The position numbers and the translations under genes are program-made. Below, one piece after another: positions 18,908 to 31,378 of a stretch of DNA of 64,000 bases. The first letter of the stretch is position 1. Each line of letters opens with the position of its first letter. Source of the DNA: Zelopaecilomyces penicillatus (taxonomy: Eukaryota; Ascomycota; Sordariomycetes; Hypocreales; Pseudodiploosporaceae); assembly GCA_005765155.1 (NCBI GenBank), contig VCCP01000001.1, positions 6,944,001 through 7,008,000 on the forward strand, given 5' to 3'. The notes under the pieces are model-generated. The model saw only the letters and a program-made list of their open reading frames with translations, was not told the origin of the DNA and ran no database searches.

Positions 18908-21445
18908 TCAGTGTGGCGGTGCTCTTGAAGAAATGGGCTCATCGGCCGAGAGAATGGGACGATCCATTGGCATCATGGCATCTTCTTTTGTAGACGAGCG
19001 GGCCTGTGAGTCTAAAAAGGAGTCATCATTTGGCTCATGTTCGTTCAACTCATGCTGACTCTCATCGGCTTCGATATTGCTCCGATGGTTGGCACAAATA
19101 GCACGGACGAACCATGGTGGGCGGCCAGTGCCTTTCCAAGTCCAGTATTCTTTGAGGTCGTACTCGCGGGGCTCGATGCGCCCACCCGACACAAAAATAA
19201 CGAAGGCTATGAGCCCGTTTAGAACTGTGTATACGAAGAGGCCACTGCGGGAGATTGGCAGGTTAGTAATTTGAAGCCCATAAAAAATGAAAGTATGGAT
19301 TAAGAGAAAGGATGTGTGTGATGGAACAGGTTTGATGAAGCTTACGCAATGAGTCCGTAGGCCACACTGTAGCTAAAGGGGATAAAAGCCATGACAATAA
19401 ACGAAGGAAACACATCGCCTATATATCTCCAATTGACCTGGGTAATTTGGCGAACCATCATACAGCCAACCTAAATCACCAGAGTGTTAGTTTGCTTCGA
19501 CATCAAGTCTTTAGAATTGGTCACAGGAACTCTCACCAGAATGAGCGTACAGCCAGTGGCCCAAGGTGGAATGGAAGCAAATATAGGGGCGAAAAAAATG
19601 GAAACCACAAAGCACAAGCCGGCTACTATAGCCGTAAGACCAGTTCGCCCGCCCTCGGCGATGCCTGAGCCGCTTTCAATGAAGGCAGTCACAGGTGAAC
19701 AACCGAGTAATGCGCCAATGGAAATGAAAGCCGCATCGGTGCAGTAAGCAATCGTCGAGCGAGGAAAGTCGCCATCCTTGGGGTCGGTGGCACCACAGAA
19801 AGAGACCATTGAGTACAAAGTGGCTGTTGCATCAATAATGTCCACGTAGAGGAAGGTGAAAAGAGCGAGGATGAAGTGGGTGGTGTTCGTGGCGTCGAAA
19901 GCCCAGTCGAGCTGATTGACAGTCCTCTTCAACGGGTGCCAAGCGACAATCTTTTCGAAGAATTCGAAGCGCAGGTCGCCTTCTTCGGTATCGGGGAAGT
20001 AAGTGACTGATGTGTGGCGGCTGTAGCATCACGATGTTAGTTGAAAAAAGGGGATATCAAAGGGGTAAGAAACATAGTGGGTCTTTGAACTTACGGCCAA
20101 GAAATGATGGATACGAGAACGATCCCGATGACGAGAGCATACTTGACGCGGAATGCCATCAAGAATGAACTGACAATACCACCGCAAAAAATGGCCAGCC
20201 ACATCTATGTCAACGTTAGCCTTAAGTCGAGTTTGCCAAAACCACGACTTACTTTGGGATTCGACATTTGGCCACTCTCACAAACTCCTGTCTGAGTGTT
20301 CAGCCTTTCTGGAGGACAACCGCCTAGAGCCAGAGGCGTTGACATCCCGCCGCCCGTGATGGCCCCGATTCCAGCGGCATATGACAGGCCGATCTCTGTT
20401 AAGAAGAAGCCGATGCCAACTCCAGTAGCCGTCTTGATGGTAGCGGGGATGAGCTTGACGAGCCACTGTCGCATTCCCGTGAGTGCGAGGATGATGAAAA
20501 TGATGCCCTCAACGAAGACGGCGGTGAGAGCTGTGCGGTATGAGATGGCACCACTGCCATTGGTACCGACCACCTAAATATTCTTAGTCTTAGCTAAACT
20601 TGGATAATCAGGCGGATGATCGCCTCGAAAGATGATAGAGGGCGTACCTGGAAAGCAAAATAGGCATTGAGACCCATACCAGGTCTACATCACTCTATGT
20701 CAGTAGGCTGGAGGATATCACAGGACATTTTTCTAAGTATTTTCTAAAGGTCTGTGTCATGAGGAGGAAACGAAAGTAGACTTACGCCAGCGCAACAGGA
20801 AGATTTGTCAGAGCGCCAAAGACGATTGAGGCGAGACCAGCAAGTATGGAGGTTGCTGTGATGAGGTCCCTTCGCACCTCTAGTATTGTTAGTAAGAATA
20901 GATACAAAGCTGTCAATGTAGACGAGGAGTTGAATATTTGGCTGACCTTCTTTGCAGGCGACAAAATTGGGAAGAGTATCGCATTGAGATTTATTGGAAA
21001 GATTGCACTCGCAAGTTCCGCCTGTCTGCGAGAGAACGGATGCCTAGTGTTATGTTAGTAAAAACAGTGATGATGGCTGAGGATAGAAGAGACTGACATT
21101 CACAGCGATGATGTATGCCATTGTTGCAAATGTGGTCAGCCCAGCCCGAACTTCCCTGAAGAAGCTTGTTCCGTGAATCTCATTTTTCTGAATCAGACGA
21201 ATTAGCAAGTCTCAAAGACAAGTACCGATGGATTGAAATTCGGTGACGCCACTACATACATGTCCAGAGCCAGAGAGATGGAAGAGCCGCCCAAAGCGCG
21301 ATGTGGCGATGAACTTGTCAACGATATTAACAAAGTCTCGGAAGCCACAGAGCTTGGACTGCGGGCCAAGGGCAGATAATGGTAGGTGCGCCTCGGAGAT
21401 GGTATCTGTTTGATCCCTCTCGTCCGGCTTTGCAGGACTCGTCAT
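18908..21445 (-). CDS. azgA: AzgA-like purine (adenine/guanine/hypoxanthine) permease
   Basis: Proton-coupled purine uptake across the plasma membrane, by family. Ten exons: 21445-21260, 21187-21098, 21043-20947, 20879-20786, 20684-20648, 20573-20253, 20204-20095, 20020-19537, 19470-19346 and 19244-18908; all joins keep frame and give 626 residues. Family marks: VRAGLTTFATMAYIIAVN, GGTCECN, LPVALAPGMGLNAYFAFQ, ATGVGIGFFLTEIGL, LYVDIIDATATLYS, and GCSPVTAFIESGSGIAEGGR. The order and spacing follow the eukaryotic AzgA group of the NCS2-like fold, with about 12-14 membrane segments. The C-terminal tail is acidic and Ser-rich, and its coding end is copied at 15294-15485. The 37-nt exon 5 carries the PGMGLNAYF core. 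The exact purine range cannot be read from sequence. Confidence 0.93.
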
Positions 21446-24284
21446 GGTTGCTGGAAAACGTGGCAGGGGTCAATGTCGAACGAAATCCAACTGGGGGCTG
21501 GTGAAGAGAAATGCGAGAGGAAAAGACAAAGACAAAGGCGAATAAACACGAGAAGATGAAGAAAAAAAGGGTAGATTGTGCAAAAGATCTTGCTTGAGAA
21601 AAGGCGATTTGTTTGAAAGGAGAGAGAAATCCAATTGGGTATGGTGTAAGGAGGCAGAAGACGGCTGTCCATGCAGAAATCACTTGAGGCTCAGTGGTAA
21701 ATGGTTCGAGTTCAACTGCACTGAGGAGTGCCAAGTGATGATGGAGTGAGGGACTTGATCAATTCAATGTTGCCAACGGAGAGTGCAAGGGCATGGATTG
21801 CAACGCTTGCAGGAAATATAACATGACTGGGCCGGCCGTTGGACTGTCTGCCAACTGCCAGAGCCACGAGGCTTGAAGACACTGATTTTTTCTCTCATGT
21901 TTCAGAAAACCAGAAAAACTCCACTGAAAGAGGCCCGGAAGCATGGCAGATGGAATAGATGCTCTCAAGAGCATGGTTCAGAGAACCGTACATGGTTCCA
22001 CCCCCAAAGTTCAGTCTACTGCTCGCCATGCCTTTGAATGCCGACTTGGTTCAATAGCCAATGCAACGTCCAGATGCAACGTCAATAGCCATGCTGTCAT
22101 ACGCCTGGGATGTACGAGGGAAGTGATCTGGCTGTTGTGCACCGTCACCTCAATCTTTGGTGTGGTGGATGCCGAGATGTGCTTTGCTCTGCAGCGTAGC
22201 CCGGTCCTTTGCCACTAGATGGGGGAGCACGAACGGCCTTCTTAATGGCTAGGATAAGCACAATGGAAAAGGCCAAGGATCCCGGATGGATGTGGCCTAG
22301 GCTGTTGATTGGGCTCCGTTCCATGGCTGAAATCTCTTGACAATGCGGCCTCCCGTCGAACCTGTACCACCGCATGTGGAGGCGTGTATACCAGCTACCA
22401 TCAGCTAATCTGTTCTCTCACTTCCCGTTTGCTTTTGCCTGGCGACGAAGAACGCGAGACTTGAACAGCTCATTATCGGCAAGAACTGCCAAATTCTTCG
22501 CCAATGCCTCTGTATTGATGGAGGCCCGTAGTTACTGATGATAGGTAGTTGATGATATGGACGGGATTCGGGAATAGGGGCAATGAAGGAAGAGTCACAT
22601 GATGCCGCTGGGGTTTGGTAATCTCCTCACGCATCAGGCAGGCTGAGGTGTAATCTACCTTAGTCGTGCCTTCCACGAAGAAGGACAGTACCATACATGT
22701 AAAACCTCCACCAAAGACACATGACATGCCTCTTAAATCGGCGATACATCATCACATCTTCTGCAGCGTCGATAGATCTGCGCCACCGGCCGTATTCCCA
22801 CATGGCTTACTGCCGTGTTGCACATGCGATGCTTGAGTAAGGACAGTTCAATCTGGCAAGATGAGCCAATGGAAACTAGGCGCTGCTAATTTGGATGCAG
22901 GAACAGCCGCATCGTGATCGACAAACGCAAATCCAGGCTGGAGATGCGTGGCCCCCGTTGGCTCTAGAACGTCACGCACAGGTGAAGAAGTGGTTTTGAT
23001 GCCCTAGATGCCCATGGAAGGCCAATATTACTGACCTTGGTATAAGACAAGTGATACAGTTACTACTACAACCTCAAGTAAGGTAGGTGGTACCGTTGTT
23101 TATCTTAGTCTTTGTGGCCATTCCAGCCAGACCTCACTTTAGTGTCGAGATTTCTGCCAGCTGTGAATGCAGCATCCAACCAGCTGTCAAGCCAGCGCCT
23201 TTGGCAGTCCGAGGCCCATGATAGTAGAAAGTGAAGCTCAGCAGCAATCTCACCAACCAGTGAACCGCACCTCCTCAAACAGCGCCCCAAACGCCTCACC
23301 TTTACGATCAAGATGATGATGGCTGTTACTCTATTACCTTACCAAAGCCATAACTTCAATAGCTGAGATTGGCTAAAGATCCTCAGGAGAACGATAGCTT
23401 GTATGCCGACCACCCAATCCTCGCGTTGCCGTCCAAAGCCGCATATCGTGCGCAACGAGCCACAGCGTTTGCTGTGACTGGGGGTGAAGTGCGCTCCAAA
23501 TCCCGATTGAAATACGAACTAGACGGGACGAAGCAGCCTGTTGTGTCCACGTACACCAGCCGCTCATCCACAGGCCACAGCCGCTGGTGATTGGCGACTA
23601 GCGACTGGCGACTTGCTCCCATACCTTTGACGAGAAGGAACAGTGCCGAACAACTGAACTGATGATGATGCATCGATAGATTGTAAGCGTTTTGTTGCCC
23701 CGTCCCTTAGAGTTGAGAGAAGCCGTGCGTGTCAAGTCAGCCACCACGACTCATCCCATCTATGCCTCAGCCTAGCCCTGAGACGGGGCTTCTCGATGAC
23801 ACGCCCTCCCCACCCTCCAGATAGGCCATTGCTCTTGTCCCTCCTCACACTAGTGAACACGGCGTTAGCAAACTCAGACCTTCGGCTGATAATACGCATC
23901 TAGCTAGTTGTTCTCGCCTCGAATAGCCCCCCTATTGTCCGTCGCCCTTTTGACGTCGCGACTCAAAACTCAGGGAGTTCCAACTGCCGACTTCTTGACG
24001 CGGCATGAACTCATCTTTTGTCCGGACTGATATTGTCAAAGCCTGGTTGTCGTTTTCAGGACACCTGCCATTCTTTCTTCAGTCTCAAGTTATTGCTGTT
24101 GCGACTTTGGAAGTCACAGTCCGAACACTTTCTCATCGTTCCTTGTACTTTGCTTTTGCTGTTGTGACACAACATCATCCCCTTGACCACGTTACTGCCG
24201 CTGCATCAACAACAGGCCACCCAGGAAGACGGGGAGGAAAAGAAGAAGAAAAGAGATTCCGCCCCTAAGTGTCCCTGGCCTTAG
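21446..24284. other. Intergenic between divergent permease and methyltransferase-like genes
   Basis: About 2.8 kb without a supportable gene, RNA or array. Short open frames here have no ATG in context and no resemblance. Confidence 0.5.
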
Positions 24285-24358
24285 CTCACCGGTCGGGTCC
24301 TTTGGAGATCATTCCCCGACAGCCCCCCGCCCCTGATCTGCGGGCGGCCTTCGCTAGT

Positions 24359-26512
24359 ATGTGGGATGTCATTTGGACAGACCCGGATCGGGAGTTGCTG
24401 GGAGAGCACAGGGCAAAGAAGGAGAAGAGTGAGAGTCGTAAGGGCAGAAACAAGGCCAAGTCAGGGCGAAGCTCCATGTCTACTACAAGTTCACAATCTT
24501 CGACCGACTCTCCTTTCTCCATTTTCCGTTCCAGGGGACTGCGTAAGATCAGCTCGAACTCAGCCTCCAGTGCCAAAATAACTTCCTCTGGTTCTTCTGG
24601 GCTTGCTTCGCCCAGTTTTAACTCTACTCGGTCGCCGCTGTCTCAAAGCTTTGACGGGGAAAGCTGCCGAAAATCTGAAGGCGGACCGAGAAGCCCAGGA
24701 AGACGTGATCGACATTTTGAAATGGAGCGTTACGCATTGGACGGCATAGGCAATACGGAACAAAGTATGGAGAACGTCAAGAGTCTATCTTTGACTGCGG
24801 TAGCGAACCAGGGTAAGATTCAATGCCCTTTTGCGTTTTGCTTGTGTCCAAGAAAACCTGCTCATCAATGATATTTTTGACAGATCTGTCGAGATGTCCT
24901 GCAGCGACCTCCAACCTAAACAAAGGAATAGAAGAGAGCACAATCTCCGAACTTGAAAAGTTGAATCATCTGATTCAGTTTTTTGGTCAAGCCTCCTTGA
25001 TTACAAAAGCTGGAGATGCATGCTCACCATCCAAGAATCGTGTATTGACGCCAGAGGGACAAGGAGAAGTCCGTGATGATGGAGCGAATTCCGAGGAAAT
25101 TACTGATCCCTGGACTCCGCCCGTCTCTCCTTTAAAGATGTATGTGCATTATTTCAAGTTCGTTCACAGTATGTTCCTTGGCTGATGGATGAATATGCAG
25201 TAATTTCTCTAGGCCATCACCATCTGAGAATATAATGAGCCTTGGCTCACCAATCGCACTTGTGCCCCCAGCCAAGTCACCATTGCGTTCAACAATATCA
25301 GAACTGGCTGTCCCAGTAATGCCCAACAATCCCGCTTCATGGCGTCCCCCAAATCAATGGGAAGAGGTAATGTCGAATTCGACCAAAGGTCTGAAAGCAA
25401 AACCGGGAGAAGACTCGATTGGTTCACCTATTTCTGGCACTGAAGGTGTCGATGCACCACGCGTCCTTGATTCAATGCAACAAGCAGTGCTTCGTATGAC
25501 CACGATTAGTACATCAAGTGCTCTGGACAGATTAAATGCGCTCTGGGCAGGTGGCGCAAACAGCAGTCGACTAGACTTACAAGGCAGCGGGGACAAGTTG
25601 GAAAAAAGATTGTGGATGCTCTCAATACTTCATCATCCAGATGAGGCTCCTAGATGGAGTGTTCTTCGTCAACCCGCAGGTACAAAATTATCAACATTGA
25701 CTGCTCCAATGGTCCTGGCTCTTCATGAAAGTCCAAGTACGCATTCCTTTGATGACGATGAACTCTTCTCCTTCAAAGTAAAATATGTCAAAATAGCTAA
25801 TTGCGAAATAACAGCAACTACCATGTTCCTGGCAGCACTCAACCCCACAAAGCAACTCTATCATCTCACAACAACTACTACCAATACCAAAAACGGACTC
25901 GGCAACATCCGCACACTGCAAGTTTCCTCCGTATCGCCCGATATATTCCCCGTTGCGCCTAGGGTGTATGAGGCTGTCTATTCCCACCTGCTCCCGTCTC
26001 TTTTTACCTTGGATGCCTTGCCGGACATGACGAAAAATATTGCCAAATGCTTAAAACCTGGAGGCACCTTTCGACTGGCGCTGATTGACCCGTTACCTCG
26101 CACTAGCACGCTGGGTCGGAGGATGAGGGCATGGCTCGAAGAGCATCTGCTGCGTAATCTAGCAAAGCTGAGCAGGTGTATGAGTCCAAGCACTCTGTTC
26201 GCTGACCTCCTCGGTCATGCCGGCCTTCGAGGCAACGGCAGCACACTGACAGCCACGAAATTCTATGCGACTCAAGAGAGCGCACGAACTCGGGATAAGG
26301 ACCCTGACCGGGCGATTGAGAAACTTTTAGTGGAAAAGGAGACAAAGGCTCAGGTTAGAAGTCTGGTCGGGCGCACATTCTGGATGGAGGTTTGGGGTCC
26401 CTTTGTTACGACGGACCAATGGTGGTGGGAGGACTCAGCATGCGTGGAGGAGTGTCTCCAGCTGGGGACGTTTTGGGAGTATTCCGTTATCAACGCCGTC
26501 AAAGGGAGTTGA
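24359..26512 (+). CDS. SAM-dependent methyltransferase-like fungal protein
   Basis: Exons 24359-24812, 24884-25139 and 25213-26512 join to 669 residues from the first in-frame ATG. The frame is open back to a TAA at 24266, and the upstream sequence (HRSGPLEIIPRQP and on) looks coding, so a further 5' exon joined near 24285 is possible. The N-terminal half is Ser/Lys-rich and probably disordered. The C-terminal half has methyltransferase-like features: VYSHLLPSLFTLDALPDMTK, then CLKPGGTFRLALIDPLP, the post-motif strand region of class I enzymes, and WWWEDSACVEECLQLGTFWEY near the end. I cannot point to a clear GxGxG SAM loop, so activity is uncertain. A 78-nt in-frame segment at 25737-25814 has GT and AG ends and may be an intron, which would give 643 residues. 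Confidence 0.72.
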
Positions 26513-28019
26513 AGTCCAATATCAACGGCTGAGGAGTAATTAGTCAACTTGGATAGCGTTGGATTGGATGAGAGCAACGCCATGGTGTGTGTGTGTGTTT
26601 GTGTGTGTGATATGGAGGAAATCTGTGCCTCGCTACTGGAAACGGCCAAGGTCTTGAAATGCCACATGGTTCCACTCGCGGTTTCTGGGGAAGCAAGCCA
26701 CCAATCCGACGACAATAGGTGTTGGTGTTGTGTGCGTAATAAACAGCTTGACGGTGTTGACATGGGCAGGCACACCTACATTGGACACTAAACCCTGTTT
26801 AATGGTCGGGTGTCCCAATTGAGGACAACATGAGCGATCGACAAGACAGCCACTGCGGTCGGACCTTCATGTGCAATTGCACAGCATGTAACTTGGGGAA
26901 CGGGCGACATGTTTGTAATATGCCGGGACACATATATGACCCATAAATCAATGAAGTAATATAGTTTACGAAGCAATATTCGGGGACCACCTGACAACGA
27001 GCTGAAAGATGATTTTCGGCACATGTACGATCTGTTCTGGGTCTTCATTTTGTGTAGGAGTCCCTGCGTATACGCCACGTTTCCACTTTGCTGAAGATGG
27101 AGCCCGGTTCTATTTGATTAGAGCAAATATTGCGATGGGCGTGGGCTAGCTAGTTGCAAGGTAATCGGGGCAAACTCGGACACAATCTTGCAACGCTGAA
27201 TCTCAGACGGGTGGCGAAAACCTGTCGCCCTGATGGAGTCTGGGGGTTAGGGGCAATGAAATATGATTGATAGGGGTATCATATTGTGAAATGTGACGTT
27301 TTTGGATGTCAATGACAGAGCAGACAGTAAAGTTGAAAACGCACGCCTCTTTTCGTGTGTGTTTACCAATGAAAGGATGGGGGGCACAAGACCGGAATTG
27401 TCCAGAAAAGCCATGAATTATAAATGACAAAGTGATGGGAATGTTGGTGTATTGTGCATGTATCAGGACGATGTGGTTGCGTTCATCCCTATTGGTGTTT
27501 CAGAAGAGGAACTGGCAGGCAAAGAAACAGGGCTTAACAGAAGACATGACTCTTGTGGATGAATTTGGGCTTTTAAGTTAGTGGTGGCAGTGTTGGGGGG
27601 GTAGTATTGTGTGTGTGGTATCGTGTTTATGTGTGTGGGTTGTATGTATGTTAGGTGCATGTCAGGTAAAATCGGTAGACTCGGGATGACGGGAAGGGAG
27701 GTTTTGGGTTGAATAGCTTAATGGTCCACGTGGCAGTAGATTTTGGGGCTGGAATTTGAGAGGCGTTTGTTTTATTATTATTTTAGAGTTTGCCTCGGTT
27801 TCGGGAGGGAAAATTGGCGACACGTGTAATTGATTGCTGTGGTAGTAAGGTTTGTGATGGTGTTGGTGTTGGGGGAAGAAAGGAGTTGGTTGTGGGACGA
27901 GAGAGAGAAAGAGAGAGATTGTGTTCCACCACCACTTGACTTGTGTTTGAGCAAGAGAAGAGGGAAACTCCCCTTGTAGTGTCTATTTTGTGATTGAAGC
28001 GGCATCCAAACAAGTGCAC
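26513..28019. other. Intergenic with GT microsatellite, no gene seen
   Basis: Holds a short GT-rich microsatellite near 26585-26610 and another GT-rich stretch near 27600-27640. Nothing else recognised before the tRNA. Confidence 0.5.
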
Positions 28020-28110
28020 GGTCTGGTGGTCTAGCGGTATGATTCTCGCTTAGGGAAAACCCTACAGCATAGCTTGCGAGAGGTCCCGGGTTCAATCCCC
28101 GGCCAGACCC
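28020..28110 (+). tRNA. tRNA-Pro(AGG) with 19-nt intron
   Basis: Acceptor stem GGTCTGG (28020-28026) pairs with CCAGACC (28103-28109), with C as discriminator. The D arm contains GTCTAGCGGT, the anticodon stem CTCGC pairs with GCGAG, and the T arm is the standard GGTTCAATCC form. The loop TTAGGG gives anticodon AGG at 28052-28054. The intron 28056-28074 follows position 37, the canonical place for tRNA splicing. Mature length is 72 nt before CCA. A GTGGTCTAG-type box A and GGTTCAATCC box B are intact. Confidence 0.95.
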
Positions 28111-29834
28111 CATGGAACACGTTTCCTTTTTGGTGTTTCTCCTTGTTTAATCGAATGTCTTTCTTTTTATTTGCCTTTTTGCTATTCATTCATTCTGGAA
28201 TGGAATCTTTTCTTTCATCTGATTGATTGTCTGACTGTTCGTTTTTTGTCAAGCTCCTACCAAAAAGGTTTCTTACTCATCTACACAGCCACCACCACCG
28301 CTCAACTCACTCTGAGTACGTACCTACTCATCATAACTCAACATCTGAAATGTCAATCGACAGACACACCCCTTACTTCCATGACACCTCAAATCTCGCT
28401 TGTGTACGGAGTACATAGTATGTTTGTTGCTTTCTTTTTTTGCCCATGTCTTCTTTTCAATATCCCCCGACCGATCTCCGCCGATCTCATCATTTCTTCA
28501 TCGTACATTTATTTATTCTTCTTTACCGTCAACAAAAGAAAATAAAGGAAACAAAAGAAAGTAAGAAACTCCCCGGCTCAGCGGCAATCGGGCAATCGGC
28601 GTAGAAAATATTAAAAAAGAACGGCAAACCAATAACACCACGATGAGTGACATTCCACATATTCAATAGGCTTTCAGCCATTTTCCTCGGGCCGTCCTTC
28701 ACGTGGTCGTCCAGTGTTAGTCTTGGCTGAACTAGCCCCCCCCCCTCCCTCCAATCCCCGCGTTTTCTGTCCAACATCTCACCCCATCGGCATACATACC
28801 TACCTACATACACAGAAAACGTGGGAAAACGTGTCAATGTGACCCTCCTTGACGTGTTGTGTATCCTATTAAGCGTATGAAGCCCATCAGCACTAATTTG
28901 ACACTTCCAGCCGTTGTAACATGGACTCGACTGTTGATGATGATGTAGATCGTTGATTGGGGGACACTTGATGCGGGAATTGCCAAAAATAAAACATATA
29001 CACCAGTATCTCTTCAGCAGCTTTACATCCTGCATTGCAATTGTGCATCTCGTACAACCAATGCAGTACTTCATGGCGTGCAATAGTACAATGCTATAGA
29101 TCACCCAACGACAGATCTCCTTAGCAAAAAACACCAAAAACACCACGACTCACAACCACGATCCCCCTTGTCAGAATATCCATTCACCCGTCAGCCAACC
29201 CCAAGTCTTAGTCTTAAAAAGCACATCCCCCAACATCAGCCCTCCTCCCGTACCGCAACCTCTCCAAGATATATAGTGCGCGCGCCACATCCCCAATGAC
29301 ACGAGTCGCACCCTTTCAAGGCTATGCCTTGTGCCCACTTTCCCATCTCGCCTACTTAAACGATACTAACTCATTTTTATTTTTCTTTCTGAGGCGCTCC
29401 CAAATTCGGCAGGTTCCATAGTGGTTAACTATTCGCTGTTATAGACACCCCCCCATGCTGACTGAGTCCAATGAGCCATGGTGGAATATATTACTTTACT
29501 TACTGTACTGCATGTGTAATGGGGCAATATTTGGCTGATTGATGAATGCACTGCCGCATAATGTACTATATGAATGCGCTTCATGCATGATGGAAGCCAA
29601 TGGATTCGAGGATGGCACTTTTACCAACAGACGATGGCCGAATCTGAAGCTTAGTTACACCTAAAAGACATCAATTCATCAAATAGGTATCCAAAAACAT
29701 TAAGTATATTATAAAAAACATTAGGCATAGCAACAGGCACTTCATCTAAGGCTGTCGACATTCGTATATTCGCATTCCCATCGCACATCCCAAACTCCAT
29801 GTACACCAACCCCACCCCCTCCATCATCCCCCCG
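28111..29834. other. Intergenic, no gene seen
   Basis: Between the tRNA and the 3' end of the receptor gene. Contains a C-rich homopolymer-like run near 28738-28755. An open frame at 28529-29146 (-) has no ATG-supported protein-like sequence and is not called. Confidence 0.45.
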
Positions 29835-31378
29835 TCATGAGCCCTGCAGCCTCTCTGCAGAAACTGTGCGACTGGCCGCCACATCCGTCACACTATCCGA
29901 GTCATCCAGCCTCTCCAAGTCCTTGGGATGTCCCATGAATCGATTTAGACGCCGACTCGGTCCCCTCGACAAGCCTCGCTCCTCATCATCCCGCGCTCCC
30001 ACGCCGCTGCCGCGCACAAGCTCCGTAACCGCTGACGACCGCCGACCCCACCGGAAGTCCTGCGCCAGGTTCTTGCACGCAGTCCAAGATGTGACGCCGT
30101 AAATAACAGCGTTCCAGAACCCTTGTAGCGGCAGTACAAATGCGCTCATGTATTGGAGTGGGATGTTGACCTCGTTGTCGTGAACTAGAGAGTAGACTCG
30201 GTTCGCGCTAGAAGGAATCCAGGTAATGAGGATCGCTGTGAAGAAGAGGATGGCGCACTTGGTGTATGACCACGCCGCGTTGTTTAGGTCTTGGTGGCGC
30301 CGCCGGGCAGATATGTATCCTGGTCGAGGCGTCAAGACGGTGCTGACGAGCGTTGACCGCTTCGTCGGTGATCGGGCCAGGGATGCCTGGACAGGCAAGA
30401 TGATACTTTCGGATGGGTGCCTTTGGTGCTCAGTGTCGGCTGAGATGTGTACCGAATACGTGGTATTTTTGCCCTGCGATGACGGGCCACCCTCGCTAGA
30501 GCGCCTCTCTACTTTGTCCATTTCGATAGTCATGGGCACATCGCTTGCTGATTGCGAAATCACCGTAATCTCCGTCGTCTTGAAAGTGTTGAATGCATCT
30601 CCGTTCATCGAAAGAGGATCAGGGTCTGAGGAATGGAACTCGCCAAGCTGCTTTCTTCGCTCATAGATGGTTCGCCCGGCGCGGATGTAAATCGCAAAGG
30701 TAAGAACGATGACGACCCTATAAGAATAAATGTTACTTAATATGCGCGCCATGTAAATATCAAGAATGTGTTTGTAATGTAAACTTACCAGACTGGGGCA
30801 TAAAACGTCGCAATGCGCAGAATATCCCATTCGCTCGTAACCCAGCACCACAAGGTGGCATTTCCATATACTCGCTGGCCCTCGCCGTTCTTGATGAAGA
30901 TGTATGCTGCAGCAGGGACAAAAGGAATACCGTAACATGCGATCAAGTACGGAATCTCTATGCTGCGGAGCCGTTGGGCGTCATACTTGTGATAGAAAGT
31001 AAGGTAGACGTTGCAGGCCATGGCGAGAGTCCAGAACGCGTCAGCAGGCATGAATCTAGAGTTTGTTAGTCCATGGTACACAAAAGAGGTGAAGTGAAGC
31101 GCGAGAGCTAGTACTTACGTTTGGATAAGGAATGCCTGGAGTTGGCATCCTACGGAGACGGGAGAACCGATAAAGGACCGCGACATTAATGTCCCCACAT
31201 TGGTCATCATATTGCCAAAGGAGGCATAGAAGACAAGTCTGTTGATGGGCTTATGAAAGGCACTGGACATGCAGAATGTGACAATGGTAAAGATACACCC
31301 CATCAATGATAGAACAGAGCATGCTCGTTCAATGATGATGATGGCAGCCAGCTGCTCTTCGGTAGCCCCCTTGGCCAT
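29835..31378 (-). CDS. G-protein-coupled receptor, cAMP-receptor-like/Git3 type
   Basis: Exons 31378-31119, 31055-30789 and 30717-29835 join to 469 residues. Seven hydrophobic segments can be placed: AIIIIERACSVLSLMGCIF; INRLVFYASFGNMMTNV; the segment with FMPADAFWTLAMACNVYL; IPYLIACYGIPFVPAAAYIF; ILRIATFYAPVWVVIVLTF; YTKCAILFFTAILITWIP; and YMSAFVLPLQGFWNAVIYGV. A cysteine before helix 3 and the LPLQGFWNAVIYG end match fungal cAMP-receptor-like (Dicty_CAR/Git3-related) receptors. The third cytoplasmic loop is long (about 140 residues) and rich in Ser/Thr, as in nutrient-sensing fungal receptors, and the C-tail is charged. The ligand is unknown. An unusually long gene-free stretch lies upstream. 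Confidence 0.87.

Noticed and set aside
24269..24358. GTG-initiated start for the methyltransferase-like protein
   Set aside because: A TAA lies directly before the GTG. If this part is coding it must come from an upstream exon, which I could not place with confidence.
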